Shown: positions 17,619-27,074, numbered from the stretch's first letter. The stretch is 64,000 nt of DNA from Ampullimonas aquatilis (GCF_049675895.1 NZ_CP183835.1:1-64000); one strand, 5' to 3'. Program-made: numbers and translations. The notes: a model not told the origin generated them from the sequence alone.

Positions 17619-18608
17619 TCATGGCACCTTGTAAGGGATTGGCGGTGGTGAAGGCATTAAGAGAATGCCGCCTGTCACTTGTTTAACTTTGGCGCTCGGA
17701 TAGACTGCCAATGCGTCACGCAAGGCAGGTAAAAACTTTTTCTTAAAATCTTTATCGGGGTCTTTACCTTGATATTCCTGGCCGAATTGTTCACGTAGGT
17801 TTGCCCAATGTAAAACAAGCGGCCGTCCTTCGATTCGATGTAATCGATCGGCCAACATCGTGTAAATATCCATTGCGAGCGCCGATCCCTTCAAAACGGT
17901 CAACGCCCTCATATCTAACGGAACAGAATGTCTAATTAAAGTCTGGAAATAATCTTCAGAAAAAGTCACGATGCCAGGCCATAGGGATGGTTGTTCAGGT
18001 GTGCTGTTTAACCATGCCTCGAACTGCTTAATCGGTTTTCCGTCATAAGTATAGGCACGACCTGAAGCATTAAAGCCTAGGGTGATTTGACAAGCAGATA
18101 AAGCTTGAACCTGTTTACGAAACATCGTGTAGCCACCCTTTTTGCCGCCACTAGTGTCTTTACCAAGCATACGCAAGAATTCACTAGCACTGTTTCCTAC
18201 CGGCACCTCTGGCGTTTTATGTCGCACGGAATAGGTATTCATCCATGCCAGCATCAGTCGAGGTAAAACCCCGTAAGGGATAGGCTGTTGAATAAAATCC
18301 TTGCCATCCCATAGTTTTCCAGCTCGAATGCTCAAAGCCGCATTCCCACAACTGCGTTCAAATTCGATTCCTTCCACTTTAGAACGCGGCAATCCGACCT
18401 GACACATGATCGCGTGCATGAATGCCATATCTTGACCACTGGGTGGGGCGGCTGAAATCTGGGCAGCAGCATCGACTATTTTTACATCATGTTTCTTGCC
18501 AGCTTTTTTGGTTGGAGCAGGCTTAGCTTCCTGTTTAGGTACGTCTTCAAACATCAACTCAGCGTTTACTGATGATCCCGTCTGTAAAATTTCGGTGGGT
18601 TCAGACAT
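17619..18608 (-). CDS. repA: RepA-type plasmid replication initiator
   Basis: This 329-residue protein has a lysine- and alanine-rich N-terminal tail of about 55 residues, then a region resembling the plasmid RepA_C family: VLPRLMLAWMNTYSVRHKTP, SEFLRMLGKDTSGGKKGG, VPLDMRALTVLKGSALAMDI and NLREQFGQEY. It should bind the iterons and start replication. Its stop lies 7 bp from the last iteron, so the iterons are downstream of the gene rather than in its promoter. It is transcribed leftward; the start (MSEPTEIL) has agttcttt-type spacing upstream with a recognisable gga. Confidence 0.85.
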   Translation of the reverse strand: MSEPTEILQTGSSVNAELMFEDVPKQEAKPAPTKKAGKKHDVKIVDAAAQISAAPPSGQDMAFMHAIMCQVGLPRSKVEGIEFERSCGNAALSIRAGKLWDGKDFIQQPIPYGVLPRLMLAWMNTYSVRHKTPEVPVGNSASEFLRMLGKDTSGGKKGGYTMFRKQVQALSACQITLGFNASGRAYTYDGKPIKQFEAWLNSTPEQPSLWPGIVTFSEDYFQTLIRHSVPLDMRALTVLKGSALAMDIYTMLADRLHRIEGRPLVLHWANLREQFGQEYQGKDPDKDFKKKFLPALRDALAVYPSAKVKQVTGGILLMPSPPPIPYKVP

Positions 18609-18696
18609 TGAAAGAACTCCTAACTAATAGCAAATTTCGAATTTAAACACTACGATGATTTGGTTACTTGATTAACATTAGGTGACACTCACCGTC

Positions 18697-19035
18697 CTAA
18701 GAAAGCCACATAAACCGATAAACGTCAACAAGGGAAAGTTGATTACATGGAGGCGAAGTAACCTCATCAGGGAATTGTTTGCGAATGCTATGCCACGTTA
18801 TCCATACGACTGATCTAGCCATGACGAGTACGGCAGCCGGAATTACCATGCCGATTGTCACGGCCACTATTATGAATCCAAGCCACCCATATTCGACTGT
18901 GATCTCAGTTACCAATAAGCTTATAGTAATAACTGAAAGGATACGGTAAGCAGACGCCTTGGAGAGCATACCCATGCTAAGAGCCCCGAAAAGAGACAGA
19001 ACGAAGGCTATCTTAAAAAGCATTAATATCATCAT
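18697..19035 (-). CDS. Small membrane protein, unknown function
   Basis: This 112-residue protein has about three hydrophobic segments (ILMLFKIAFVLSLFGALSMG, ILSVITISLLVT, GFIIVAVTIGMVIPAAVLVM) and a polar C-terminus. Tandem ATGs occur at 19035 and 19032 behind aaggag; the second has better spacing. I do not recognise the family. It lies between repA and the KorA-like gene, both on the same strand, and may be part of the plasmid maintenance cluster. Confidence 0.6.
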   Translation of the reverse strand: MMILMLFKIAFVLSLFGALSMGMLSKASAYRILSVITISLLVTEITVEYGWLGFIIVAVTIGMVIPAAVLVMARSVVWITWHSIRKQFPDEVTSPPCNQLSLVDVYRFMWLS

Positions 19036-19093
19036 TCTCCTTATTACAGCCGAATTTTCAAGTGTTTAAATACACCTAAATCTGAATACACCC

Positions 19094-19441
19094 TCATATC
19101 TCAGACTTTATCGTAACTTTGTCGATTTCAGCCCTGAACTTATTAATTAAATTAGTGGGTGCAATTAGTGTTACAAGCTCCCAACCTGGTAATAATTTGC
19201 CGACCGCTAAAGACGCATTTTGTTTCGCTATTGTGTGAGTTTCGTCGGCTAACTGAACCTCTTTGACAATCTGGCCGACAAACTGGCGTTTCCAACCAAA
19301 TTGGTTGGCGATCTCCAGATGCGCAATACCATCAACCAGAGCAAGTCGAGCCGCATCTAGCTTCTTTTCATTCATCTTAATAAACGGTCGCAATGTATCA
19401 AAATGAATGGCCTTCATCCGGTAAGGACTTTTAACACCCAT
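19094..19441 (-). CDS. KorA/TrfB-like transcriptional repressor
   Basis: This is a 115-residue protein. The pattern LDAARLALVDGIAHLEIANQFGWKRQFVGQIVKEV aligns by eye with the KorA/TrfB helix-turn-helix (ARGVLVDGK..ATFA..LGLTRGAVSQAVHRV), and the end LLPGWELVTLIAPTNLINKF parallels the KorA dimerisation segment. In IncP plasmids KorA represses replication, partition and transfer promoters together with KorB. An imperfect palindrome GTCTA-N6-TAGAC at 19454-19469, just upstream of the start, could be its own operator. The family call is moderate. Confidence 0.65.
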   Translation of the reverse strand: MGVKSPYRMKAIHFDTLRPFIKMNEKKLDAARLALVDGIAHLEIANQFGWKRQFVGQIVKEVQLADETHTIAKQNASLAVGKLLPGWELVTLIAPTNLINKFRAEIDKVTIKSEI

Positions 19442-19598
19442 CTATAACTTTCTGTCTAAATTGATAGACCAACTAAAATCGAGCAAAACAAGCGCAGACG
19501 CCTTTATGCACTCACGAGTTCTGATTTTAACAGGCTGTCAGCCAGTGGATGAGGTATCAAAACTTCACTTCAAATGGCTATTATTCTGCCTGGACAGA

Positions 19599-20666
19599 TC
19601 ATTTCTTTACACTACTAAAAATCGAATTTAAGTTAAATGTCTTACTTGTACTACCATGCAAATAAGACGCTAAAGCAAATGCCGCTTCATCACGGTGCCC
19701 AAACTTACCGTTCATAATGCCATTCAGAACTTCGTGGGCGATATCTGTGTCCTTCTTGCCAGCATCAAAAAACGGGCGTAGAAACTTCTTGACCTGTTCT
19801 TTATCCTCGATTGCATCGAGGATCAGTTTTGAATCTGAATTTGGCCGTTGAATCTCTTTAAATGCAGCCTTAAGCGTGATGAGTACAGGGGAGGTTAGAT
19901 CACTAGTTTCTTCATTAAATTTAGCTAAGGCAGCCTTAGATGGCTTGACAGTATCTTTAACCTGATTGACAGTGGTTCTTGCATTCTTCTTTCCGCGGGT
20001 TGCTTTCAATTCATCAACAAGTTCTTTGGCCTTTTCAGGGTTTACTTTCTCGATAACCTTGACGGTATTAATAACTTCAAGATCAGCACTAACATTTTCA
20101 GAAATCAGGCGTTTCGACTGTTCAGGCAAATCCAAAAGTGACAATATTTTAGAAAGCCAAGCTCGGCCTTTTGAGTGTTTTTCTAACACGGCATCTACGC
20201 TACCAAGCAGATCTAAATCATGCTGAATTTTCTTAGCCTCTTCAATCTGAGTGAGATTCTTGCGATGAATATTTTCCGCAAGTTGGTAATCGGCGGCGTC
20301 TGCCTCTGTCATTTCCTCAATTCTCGCTCTGAGCGTTTTGAGTCCAACGAGCTTCGCAGCTCGAAAACGGCGCTCACCAGCAACCAGAATGTACGGTTTT
20401 TCGCTGCCTTGAACATTGGGGCGCAATAATATTGCTTGAAGCTGCTTTTTTATTAAGCTCTTACCCAAGTCGGCCAATTCATTATCAGCGTCTTCAAATT
20501 CTTCGCGTACCTGAGCAAGCACCTCAATGTCGTTGAGATCAACAACGCTATCAAAGTCATTCAAATTTGTGTTTTGAAATAGGGCATCGATACCAGGCGC
20601 AACAAATACGTTACTTTTTGTGGTCGCGGCCCTTTTGGATGGTGCAATGGATTTTTTAGTTGTCAT
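19599..20666 (-). CDS. parB: ParB-family partition protein
   Basis: This 355-residue protein shows the ParB CTP-binding motif (VAGERRFRAAKLVGLKT) and the box ADYQLAENIHRKNLTQIEEA, then a helix-turn-helix region (LSKILSLLDLPEQSKRLIS). The C-terminal third is rich in charged residues and may dimerise. Its ATG overlaps the parA stop (ATGA at 20663-20666), so the pair is an operon. It should load at a parS site and segregate the plasmid with ParA. This is one of three ParB-type proteins in the window. Confidence 0.9.
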   Translation of the reverse strand: MTTKKSIAPSKRAATTKSNVFVAPGIDALFQNTNLNDFDSVVDLNDIEVLAQVREEFEDADNELADLGKSLIKKQLQAILLRPNVQGSEKPYILVAGERRFRAAKLVGLKTLRARIEEMTEADAADYQLAENIHRKNLTQIEEAKKIQHDLDLLGSVDAVLEKHSKGRAWLSKILSLLDLPEQSKRLISENVSADLEVINTVKVIEKVNPEKAKELVDELKATRGKKNARTTVNQVKDTVKPSKAALAKFNEETSDLTSPVLITLKAAFKEIQRPNSDSKLILDAIEDKEQVKKFLRPFFDAGKKDTDIAHEVLNGIMNGKFGHRDEAAFALASYLHGSTSKTFNLNSIFSSVKK

Positions 20667-21424
20667 GCCATTCTCCCTAAAATAGTGCTACAGGCAGCTC
20701 GCCATTCGTTTGCTGCAAGCAAATGCCCCGATCCTTTTGTAGCCAGCCAAACCGGTCGACGCATCGCAATGGCGCGACGTACTGGCGCTCTTTCAGCCAA
20801 TTCTTCTGAAAGAATCGCTGTGCCATATCTTTCCCGCAACGCCGCAATACCAGCCCGCTCATCAGAACTACGCGGATTGACCTTCATAGGCAAGATACCA
20901 ATATGCTTCAATCGAGGATTGAAGCCTTGGGTTCTTACTACATGAATAGTCTGCATCAGATCCGCAACACCAGCCAACTCATACAGACCAACCGAAACAG
21001 GCGTAATCACATAATCAGCCGCAGTTAAAGCCGCCATCAAGCGAATTCCCAGCAAAGGCGGGGTATCAATCAAGCAAAGATCAAAGTCCTTTGTAAACCG
21101 ACGCAAAGCAGCAGCGGGACGGCGCAAAACATCGTTTTCTGCCTTGTCAATCGATAGCAGGGCGGCATCGGCACGAATTATTGATAAATGGTCTGATAAT
21201 TTCTGAGGTAATTCGTCATTCGGAGCTGCATCAAATAGTCTTGAAGCAGCAAGACCTAGCGGCATTCCTGCCGGCGGGAAAAACGTCAGCGATAAGCTGC
21301 CCTGTTTATCCATATCGACAAGCAACACTCGCAACCCAGCTTCCATCGCGGCATACGCAAGATGCACAGTCAATGTGCTTTTACCGACACCACCCTTTTG
21401 ATTGGCAACTGCTAGAACTTTCAT
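20663..21424 (-). CDS. parA: ParA-family partition ATPase
   Basis: This is a 253-residue P-loop ATPase. The deviant Walker A motif is NQKGGVGKST and the Walker B region DLCLIDTPPLLG. The ATG at 21424 (MKVLAVANQKGG) was preferred over a longer in-frame reading, since ParA proteins without an N-terminal DNA-binding domain start right at the P-loop strand. It is the first gene of a parA-parB operon transcribed leftward towards repA. It moves plasmid copies through interaction with ParB-parS complexes. Confidence 0.92.
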   Translation of the reverse strand: MKVLAVANQKGGVGKSTLTVHLAYAAMEAGLRVLLVDMDKQGSLSLTFFPPAGMPLGLAASRLFDAAPNDELPQKLSDHLSIIRADAALLSIDKAENDVLRRPAAALRRFTKDFDLCLIDTPPLLGIRLMAALTAADYVITPVSVGLYELAGVADLMQTIHVVRTQGFNPRLKHIGILPMKVNPRSSDERAGIAALRERYGTAILSEELAERAPVRRAIAMRRPVWLATKGSGHLLAANEWRAACSTILGRMA

Positions 21425-21508
21425 AGTTGGCTTTCCATTTTGTATTGACAGGGTGCTAATAAATGCAAGGATGACAATCTCGTTCAAAATTTAGCACAAG
21501 AATCGGGA

Positions 21509-21955
21509 CTAGCCCTTTTTTAAATTAATCAGCGAGATTGGCGTGAAATGTAAATCCAATTCAACACAGCGCGAAACCAAGTCTGAAATCGAGATATAGC
21601 CGAACTCAGCAAAGCGCGTATCTCCATCAATAATGGCATACCCATAAGCTTGTGAAACGCCACCATCAATATCTTTTTCCAAGATATACCAATCACTATT
21701 AGCAGAAAAATAGTGAAGATAGGCCACATCAGTTTCATCATGGCGCTGTTCAAATGTGACCGGCATGTTCTCAATGAGCGTTGCAATATTGATTAACCTT
21801 TCAAGATAAAAAATACCTTCGACACCCCGACAAAGCGCATCCAAAGCCGAAAGTTGACCAAAACCAATAAAAGGCCGCAGGGTAACTAGCGCCTTTTCAG
21901 CCGCAGCTTGCAAGGATTGGGACGCTTTCCTTTGGAATTCTTTATCTTGACTCAT
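21509..21955 (-). CDS. Plasmid protein, resembles DUF2958-type proteins
   Basis: This is a 148-residue soluble protein. The C-terminal half (WYILEKDIDGGVSQAYGYAI, AEFGYISISDLVSRCVELDLHFTP) recalls the DUF2958 pattern found on many plasmids, where an AELGY-S block is followed by an L-x-L-F-P end. The N-terminal half is helical. No catalytic motif is evident and the function is unknown. It sits upstream of parA on the same strand and may be the first gene of the partition operon. Confidence 0.6.
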   Translation of the reverse strand: MSQDKEFQRKASQSLQAAAEKALVTLRPFIGFGQLSALDALCRGVEGIFYLERLINIATLIENMPVTFEQRHDETDVAYLHYFSANSDWYILEKDIDGGVSQAYGYAIIDGDTRFAEFGYISISDLVSRCVELDLHFTPISLINLKKG

Positions 21956-22029
21956 TCAAACCTCGATTAGTTGACTTGGTTTATTTATTACTGATGAATG
22001 ACTTACTTACCACGTTGAAAGTATAAGAG

Positions 22030-22077
22030 AATACAACACAATACGCAAGCGTTTTAGCTTGCGTATTGTGTTGTATT
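22030..22077. repeat. Perfect 21-bp-stem hairpin
   Basis: The arms 22030-22050 and 22057-22077 are exactly complementary over 21 bp and enclose the 6-nt loop GTTTTA. The inner stem is ACGCAAGC/GCTTGCGT and the outer part is AT-rich. It lies between divergent genes (21955 leftward, 22409 rightward), so a terminator role is unlikely. A cruciform, operator, partition or single-strand initiation site is possible; nothing here decides between these. Confidence 0.85.
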
Positions 22078-22080
22078 TGA

Positions 22081-22283
22081 ATTTAATTATGTCTGTCCAG
22101 GGGGATACCATAAGCCGCAGCACAAAGGCCCAGACATAGAACGGGCGCGGATTTCAGGGCATAGCCCAACCCTTGACAGGCTGCATTGAGATTAAACTTC
22201 TGGCATGACCGGCAGTAATACGCCAACGGCGTAAAGTGCTACCGGGGTTGCCCGACGGCGAGATAATCGCATGATGAGAAAAA
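22081..22283. other. Intergenic DNA with inverted repeats, possible structured leader
   Basis: There is no gene in the 450-bp gap between 21955 and 22409. This part is more GC-rich than its surroundings and contains short complementary segments, for example TACGCC-AAC-GGCGTA (22219-22233) inside a weaker CCGG...CCGG pairing, and gtctg...cagac near 22088 and 22133. This could be a structured RNA leader or a relic of other DNA. I cannot assign a class. Confidence 0.3.
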
Positions 22284-22285
22284 GA

Positions 22286-22303
22286 TTTTCGCGGGCGCGA
22301 AAA
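22286..22303. promoter_or_regulatory. Dispersed palindrome, site 1
   Basis: TTTTCGCGGGCGCGAAAA; symmetry extends to 22284-22305 (GA...TC). It lies 106 bp upstream of the preferred methyltransferase start and so in its probable promoter region. It is one of six copies in the window. Confidence 0.75.
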
Positions 22304-22408
22304 TCACTGGCCATCTATATTTGGAATGGCATATTTGTCGTTAAATCAATGAATGATTTAAACTTACGGCAAATTTACATGGCAGTGCCATCACACAAGG
22401 GGAGACTA

Positions 22409-23242
22409 GTGCGTAAAAGCATTTTAAGCATTGCATTTTTTGCAGCAACAGAATTTATTTCGAGCCTAAGACCGACACTATGGAAATGGTGGTATGACTT
22501 ACTTGCGACGAAAGATAAAAACGGGCTGCTGGAATTCATGAATTATGGCTATGCGCCCCTCGATGACAAAAAAGCTAAGACGTTAAACGAACAAGACGAA
22601 AAATTCCGCTATTCGGTTCAACTTTACGATCATGTTGTAGAAGATACCGAATTAGAAGGCAAAACGATTGCCGAGATTGGCTGCGGTAGAGGCGGCGGTG
22701 GCGGGTTTCTGGTTAAAACATATCGACCAAAAAAATATACCGGCATTGATCTTTCTGACCAAGCTATCGGATGGGCAAAGAAAAAGTATGCTGATAATAC
22801 AAACATGGAATGGAAGCAAGGGAGTGCGGAGCACATCCCATTGCCCGATAACAGTATTGATGTACTAATCAATGTTGAGTCATCACATTGTTATCCATCC
22901 ATGTCAAACTTCATGAAAGAAGTAAAACGAGTCTTAAAGCCTGGTGGTTATTTCGCTTACTGCGATTTTCGTACTCAAGAAGGTGTTGCAGGGCTTGATC
23001 GTCGATTCGAGCGCACTGGAATGACTATTTTACGAAAAATCATCATTACGCCGAACGTCATTAAGGCACTTGATACGATTTCAAGCGAACGTGAGGTAAT
23101 TACTGAAAAGTCAGGACTAAATTGGCTGCTGAAGGGCGCTTTCAGAGACTTCGCTGGTATACAAAATACACCCGTATATCACATGCTTAAATCAAGAAAG
23201 CTGGAATACATGAGCTATCTGATTCAGAAAAATAACAAATAA
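22409..23242 (+). CDS. SAM-dependent class I methyltransferase
   Basis: This is a 277-residue protein if it starts at GTG 22409, which follows a strong aaggggag at 22397-22404. An upstream reading to 22271 exists but lacks a ribosome site and would run through palindrome site 1. The Rossmann motifs are clear: IAEIGCGRGGGGGFLVKTY (SAM-binding loop), YTGIDLSDQAIGWA, WKQGSAEHIPLPDNSIDVLI and EVKRVLKPGGYFAYCDF. The substrate is unknown; the fold fits small-molecule or lipid methyltransferases. It is followed after 11 bp by a sensor kinase gene, so a link to signalling or to production of a signal molecule is possible but only inferred. Confidence 0.82.
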   Translation: MRKSILSIAFFAATEFISSLRPTLWKWWYDLLATKDKNGLLEFMNYGYAPLDDKKAKTLNEQDEKFRYSVQLYDHVVEDTELEGKTIAEIGCGRGGGGGFLVKTYRPKKYTGIDLSDQAIGWAKKKYADNTNMEWKQGSAEHIPLPDNSIDVLINVESSHCYPSMSNFMKEVKRVLKPGGYFAYCDFRTQEGVAGLDRRFERTGMTILRKIIITPNVIKALDTISSEREVITEKSGLNWLLKGAFRDFAGIQNTPVYHMLKSRKLEYMSYLIQKNNK

Positions 23243-23253
23243 TATCTTCTATT

Positions 23254-26025
23254 ATGCAACTGATTAATAGGTATCTAGTAGCAGTCTTTGTCCTGTTTTT
23301 CTTCCAACTACAAACCAACGCACAGGGCAGTGCGAAAGTATTTCCCGCAAAAAGTGGCATCGCACTTGAAAAACTCTCTGGTTATTATGAATATGCCAAA
23401 GACCCAAACGGTATACTTTCTATTGAAGAAATTGCTAGTTCACGCATCCCATTTAGCCCATTAACTCAAACCAACTTTGGATTTACTAACGCAGTTTATT
23501 GGGTTCGCTTCAATATCAATTTTGAGAACTATGGAGAAGAGAACTGGTATCTGATCAAGAACTATGAGCACTTTGGCAAGATTACAATCTACTACCCGAA
23601 CGCGAACGGCCAAGGTTATAGTAGCTACAGCCTGGATGAGTTTGAACATCAAGAAGGCAGGCAGTACAGCGTCAGAAACTTATTATTAAAAGTACCGTCT
23701 TCAAATCATACCGCCACTTATTATTTAAGGTTTGAACCGCGCAATCATTCGTGCGATGTAGAGTTCCAATTCGCATCTTTGCAAGGCGTCATAGAAAACA
23801 CGCACGAAACTCAATTGGTTTTAGGCTTATTTTTCGGGGCGCTTTTAATCATGTTGTTTTACAACTCGATTTTGTTGCTCTATACAAAAGACTTAAATTA
23901 TCTCTATTACATTATCTATTTGGGCGGTCTATTAGTTGTATTTGCAGACATTAACGGTTACGTCAGCCTATTTTTAGATCTGAGTACACGACAAAGACAA
24001 ATTGCACCAGCGGCATTATTTGGCTTATTGTTGGGCATTTCACTTTTCGCCAGGAGCTTCTTAAGTCTCAAAAACACGCATCGAAAACTAGACTATGCAC
24101 TAAAGGCACTCGGAATTTTGATCTGGTTGGGCGTTATCAGTTCGTTCTTTTTAGATATGGGTGTTGCTTACCAATTAGGCGGCATTCTAACAGCGATAAT
24201 CATGTCGCTGGTTGCGTATGCTGGGGTGACTCGTTCAATACAAGGCTTTATACCAGCCCGCTTGTACACGGCAGGCTGGGGCGTATTTGTATTTTTCGTG
24301 ATCATATTCATCCTTAGAACAAGAGGCATTATTCCTGCGACATTTATGGCAACTTACGGCATTCAATTGGGCGCTGTATGGGAAGCAACCATGTTTTCAT
24401 TGGCGCTTGCGTATCGCATTAAATTGGCCGACAAAGATAAAAACGACGCCCTGGAACTTGAACGAAAGTCGTTAGAGGTCAAAGTTGAAGAGCGCACAAA
24501 ATCGCTTCAGGCAGCACTAGAAGCGAGAAAACTGATTATTGCCAACGCCAGTCACGAACTAAGAACACCCGTGAATGCACTTTCGCTGGTCTTAGACGGA
24601 CACATTCTGGAAAATCATGAAGGCACCACGCCAGAATTCTTGCATAACATCGGTGAGTTAACTTCTCATATGAGACAGCTCGTAGAAACCTTGTTATTGT
24701 TGGATAACAAGGAACAAACCCCATCAAGAAACCCCTTACTTAACTTTAATCTTACCGATGAGATTAAAGGTACTGCTGACTTAATACAGCGAGTTCGCAG
24801 TAAAGATTCTGTCCGTTTATCAATTGATGCATCTGCATGCAATGGTTTTCATGTCCGTGGCGACCTGACTTCATTTAAACGGATCATCATTAACCTACTT
24901 GATAATGCAATTAAATTTACAGACAAAGGCAGTGTGAGCGTCATTGCGACGATCAAAGAACTATCTGATGTTAGTTTAATTTGTTCAGTCTTAGTTAACG
25001 ACACGGGTGATGGTATAGCCGCAGAAAAGACAAGCCAAATTTTTGAAGCGTTTTACACGACTAGTGGTGAAACTGGACATACAGGCACTGGCCTTGGCTT
25101 AGCCATGTGCAAAAAACTTGCAGAGAACATGAATGGGACATTGCGACTCGTTCAATCTGTCCAAGGGCAGGGCAGCACCTTCGAGTTATGCGTTCATTTT
25201 GAACTTGCACAAAACGAAAATTCTAAGTTTGGTCTAACGTTATTTAATGGTAAAGCCGCAGAAGCAAAACGTCGGAAAGTCTTATTGGTTGAAGACGATC
25301 CTATTACAGCTAAAGCAGTCACGATGATTGTCACGCAATTAAATCATGATATTGAGTTAAAGACGGATTATGCCAGCGCTGAGAAGGCTCTTATCAACGC
25401 CATGCCAGAATACGATATTGCACTGATTGACCATAGAATTCCAGGCGGCAAAGGTCTAGACTTAATTAAGAAATGCAAATCTCTTGAGATTGCTAAGTCA
25501 ACTCAGAAGATACTAGTCACTGCTGATGTCACACCTGAATTGATCATTGAAGCCGAAGGTCTGGCCGACGATACGCTAACTAAGCCGGTGTCAGTGGCTA
25601 AATTGCGTAAACTATTAGGACGCGGAATACCTTTACAGCGCAGAGAGCAAGCACGGCCAGTTATTGATAGTGGCGCATTGATTACGCTTAAAAAATGTGG
25701 CGCACCTTATACAACGTTAGTGCAAATGTGCGGTTCATTTTCTACTACGATTGAAAACACCTTATCTGAAATCAAGATGACGTCAATCAATGCGAGCAAC
25801 ATTGATGGCTCTTGGAAGTCTATTCGTGACAAGGTACACAAAATCAGGAGTTCTTGCACATCTATTGGTGCTATTGCACTGGATGAAGAATTAAAACAAC
25901 TATCTGACATGACTGAATCGGCTAATTTTGATTCGCAATATGCCAAGGTCATTATTGCGCTAAATGAAACTCAAGCCGCGCTTGGCGATGCATTGTTAAA
26001 GATCAAAGACGAACATGCCATATAG
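23254..26025 (+). CDS. Hybrid sensor histidine kinase with 7TMR-DISM input, receiver and Hpt domains
   Basis: This is a 923-residue membrane phosphorelay protein. In order: signal peptide (to about residue 24), an extracytoplasmic 7TMR-DISM-like domain (about 30-185), seven hydrophobic helices (about 190-390), a short coiled coil, and HisKA with phospho-acceptor His434 in NASHELRTP. Next come an ATPase domain (NLLDNAIKFTD, DTGDGIA, GTGLGLAMCKK), a receiver with the acceptor Asp726 in LIDHRIPGGKG, and a C-terminal Hpt-like domain with His862 in VHKIRSSCTSIGA. The His-Asp-His chain implies a phosphorelay to a separate response regulator, probably one of the two encoded next door. It overlaps the next gene by 11 bp. 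The ligand is unknown. Confidence 0.9.
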   Translation: MQLINRYLVAVFVLFFFQLQTNAQGSAKVFPAKSGIALEKLSGYYEYAKDPNGILSIEEIASSRIPFSPLTQTNFGFTNAVYWVRFNINFENYGEENWYLIKNYEHFGKITIYYPNANGQGYSSYSLDEFEHQEGRQYSVRNLLLKVPSSNHTATYYLRFEPRNHSCDVEFQFASLQGVIENTHETQLVLGLFFGALLIMLFYNSILLLYTKDLNYLYYIIYLGGLLVVFADINGYVSLFLDLSTRQRQIAPAALFGLLLGISLFARSFLSLKNTHRKLDYALKALGILIWLGVISSFFLDMGVAYQLGGILTAIIMSLVAYAGVTRSIQGFIPARLYTAGWGVFVFFVIIFILRTRGIIPATFMATYGIQLGAVWEATMFSLALAYRIKLADKDKNDALELERKSLEVKVEERTKSLQAALEARKLIIANASHELRTPVNALSLVLDGHILENHEGTTPEFLHNIGELTSHMRQLVETLLLLDNKEQTPSRNPLLNFNLTDEIKGTADLIQRVRSKDSVRLSIDASACNGFHVRGDLTSFKRIIINLLDNAIKFTDKGSVSVIATIKELSDVSLICSVLVNDTGDGIAAEKTSQIFEAFYTTSGETGHTGTGLGLAMCKKLAENMNGTLRLVQSVQGQGSTFELCVHFELAQNENSKFGLTLFNGKAAEAKRRKVLLVEDDPITAKAVTMIVTQLNHDIELKTDYASAEKALINAMPEYDIALIDHRIPGGKGLDLIKKCKSLEIAKSTQKILVTADVTPELIIEAEGLADDTLTKPVSVAKLRKLLGRGIPLQRREQARPVIDSGALITLKKCGAPYTTLVQMCGSFSTTIENTLSEIKMTSINASNIDGSWKSIRDKVHKIRSSCTSIGAIALDEELKQLSDMTESANFDSQYAKVIIALNETQAALGDALLKIKDEHAI

Positions 26026-27046
26026 TGTATTAATTGTTGATGATGACGAATTCTTTAGAATGAGTTTTAGCATCATCCTTAATCAAAAACCTGGTGTATG
26101 GAACTGCATTCAAGCAGGTACGGTAAAAGAAGCCGCAGAACTACTTAGCAGTACTGCGGTCAACATTGATGTAGCTGTCGTCGATATTAATTTACCTGAC
26201 GGCACAGCCACAGACGTTATCAAACTCGGCCACAACATACCGTTTATCATTTGTACTCAAGATGATAATGAACCAACATTTGAAAAAATATTTGCAGAAT
26301 CAATAATTTCTGAATGGGTGCTGAATTACATTGTTAAACCCATTCAGCCCAATGTGATATGGACACTTCACTCTGCACTTAAGGTAGGCTACGCCCGAAA
26401 AAAAAGAAATCAACAAGTAGCAGCGGCAACCGGTTCAATCGAAGAAGAGAGAAAATTGATTGCGCAAAACCTACATGACGCAATGGGTTCTGCACTAACG
26501 CAATTAAATTGGACATTCTCAAACATTAAAGCAAAGGCCAAAGAATTAGAAAATCCAGAACGAACAAGTATTGAGGGATTATGTGAGCAGGGAAAAAACT
26601 TAATCGTTCAAACCCATAAAGAGGTGTCAAATATCATAGCCCTGTTACGCCCCGAAATCATTACAGTAGCGGGTTTAAGGACTGCCCTCATCATGTTAGT
26701 AGAACAATGGCGTGATACTGCACCCTCTGTTCAATTTGACTTGCAGTTATCGGGGTTAATTGACGAGATTGATGATAGCAAATCAACGGTTATTTACCGC
26801 CTGATTCAAGAAGCTGTGACGAATTCTATGCGTCACACAGAAACAAAATCAATCAACATTAAAACATCACAAAGCCGGAAGTTAGGCAGGATTGAAGTTC
26901 ACACAGTTGGAAAACTGTTAAAGCAGAATAACGAATTCGAAATTAAGGGACTTAAGGAAAGAGCGTCCTCACTCGGCGGCCACCTCCAATTTAATTTCGA
27001 CGAAAAAATCAACGAATCTATACTCATCATACAAGTCCCGCTCTAA
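26015..27046 (+). CDS. Receiver-histidine kinase fusion (REC-HisKA_3-HATPase)
   Basis: This is a 343-residue soluble protein. The N-terminal receiver (VLIVDDDEFFRMS) has acceptor Asp57 in VVDINLPDG, and a lysine in the YIVKP motif. The C-terminal part is a NarX/UhpB-type kinase: His154 in IAQNLHDAMGSALTQLN and ATPase blocks YRLIQEAVTNSMRHTE and GLKERASSLGG. The glycine-rich D-x-G-x-G loop is not evident (HTVGKLLKQ is in its place), so ATP binding may be altered. It has no transmembrane segment. It overlaps the hybrid kinase gene by 11 bp and probably receives phosphate from its Hpt domain and relays it to the LuxR-type regulator at 27441-28088. Confidence 0.85.
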   Translation: MPYSVLIVDDDEFFRMSFSIILNQKPGVWNCIQAGTVKEAAELLSSTAVNIDVAVVDINLPDGTATDVIKLGHNIPFIICTQDDNEPTFEKIFAESIISEWVLNYIVKPIQPNVIWTLHSALKVGYARKKRNQQVAAATGSIEEERKLIAQNLHDAMGSALTQLNWTFSNIKAKAKELENPERTSIEGLCEQGKNLIVQTHKEVSNIIALLRPEIITVAGLRTALIMLVEQWRDTAPSVQFDLQLSGLIDEIDDSKSTVIYRLIQEAVTNSMRHTETKSINIKTSQSRKLGRIEVHTVGKLLKQNNEFEIKGLKERASSLGGHLQFNFDEKINESILIIQVPL

Positions 27047-27074
27047 TTTGACTTGCAAAGTACCTTCGTCCTAG

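Noticed and set aside
22271..22408. Upstream start of the methyltransferase gene
   Set aside because: No ribosome site, and palindrome site 1 would be translated; GTG 22409 has a strong Shine-Dalgarno sequence.
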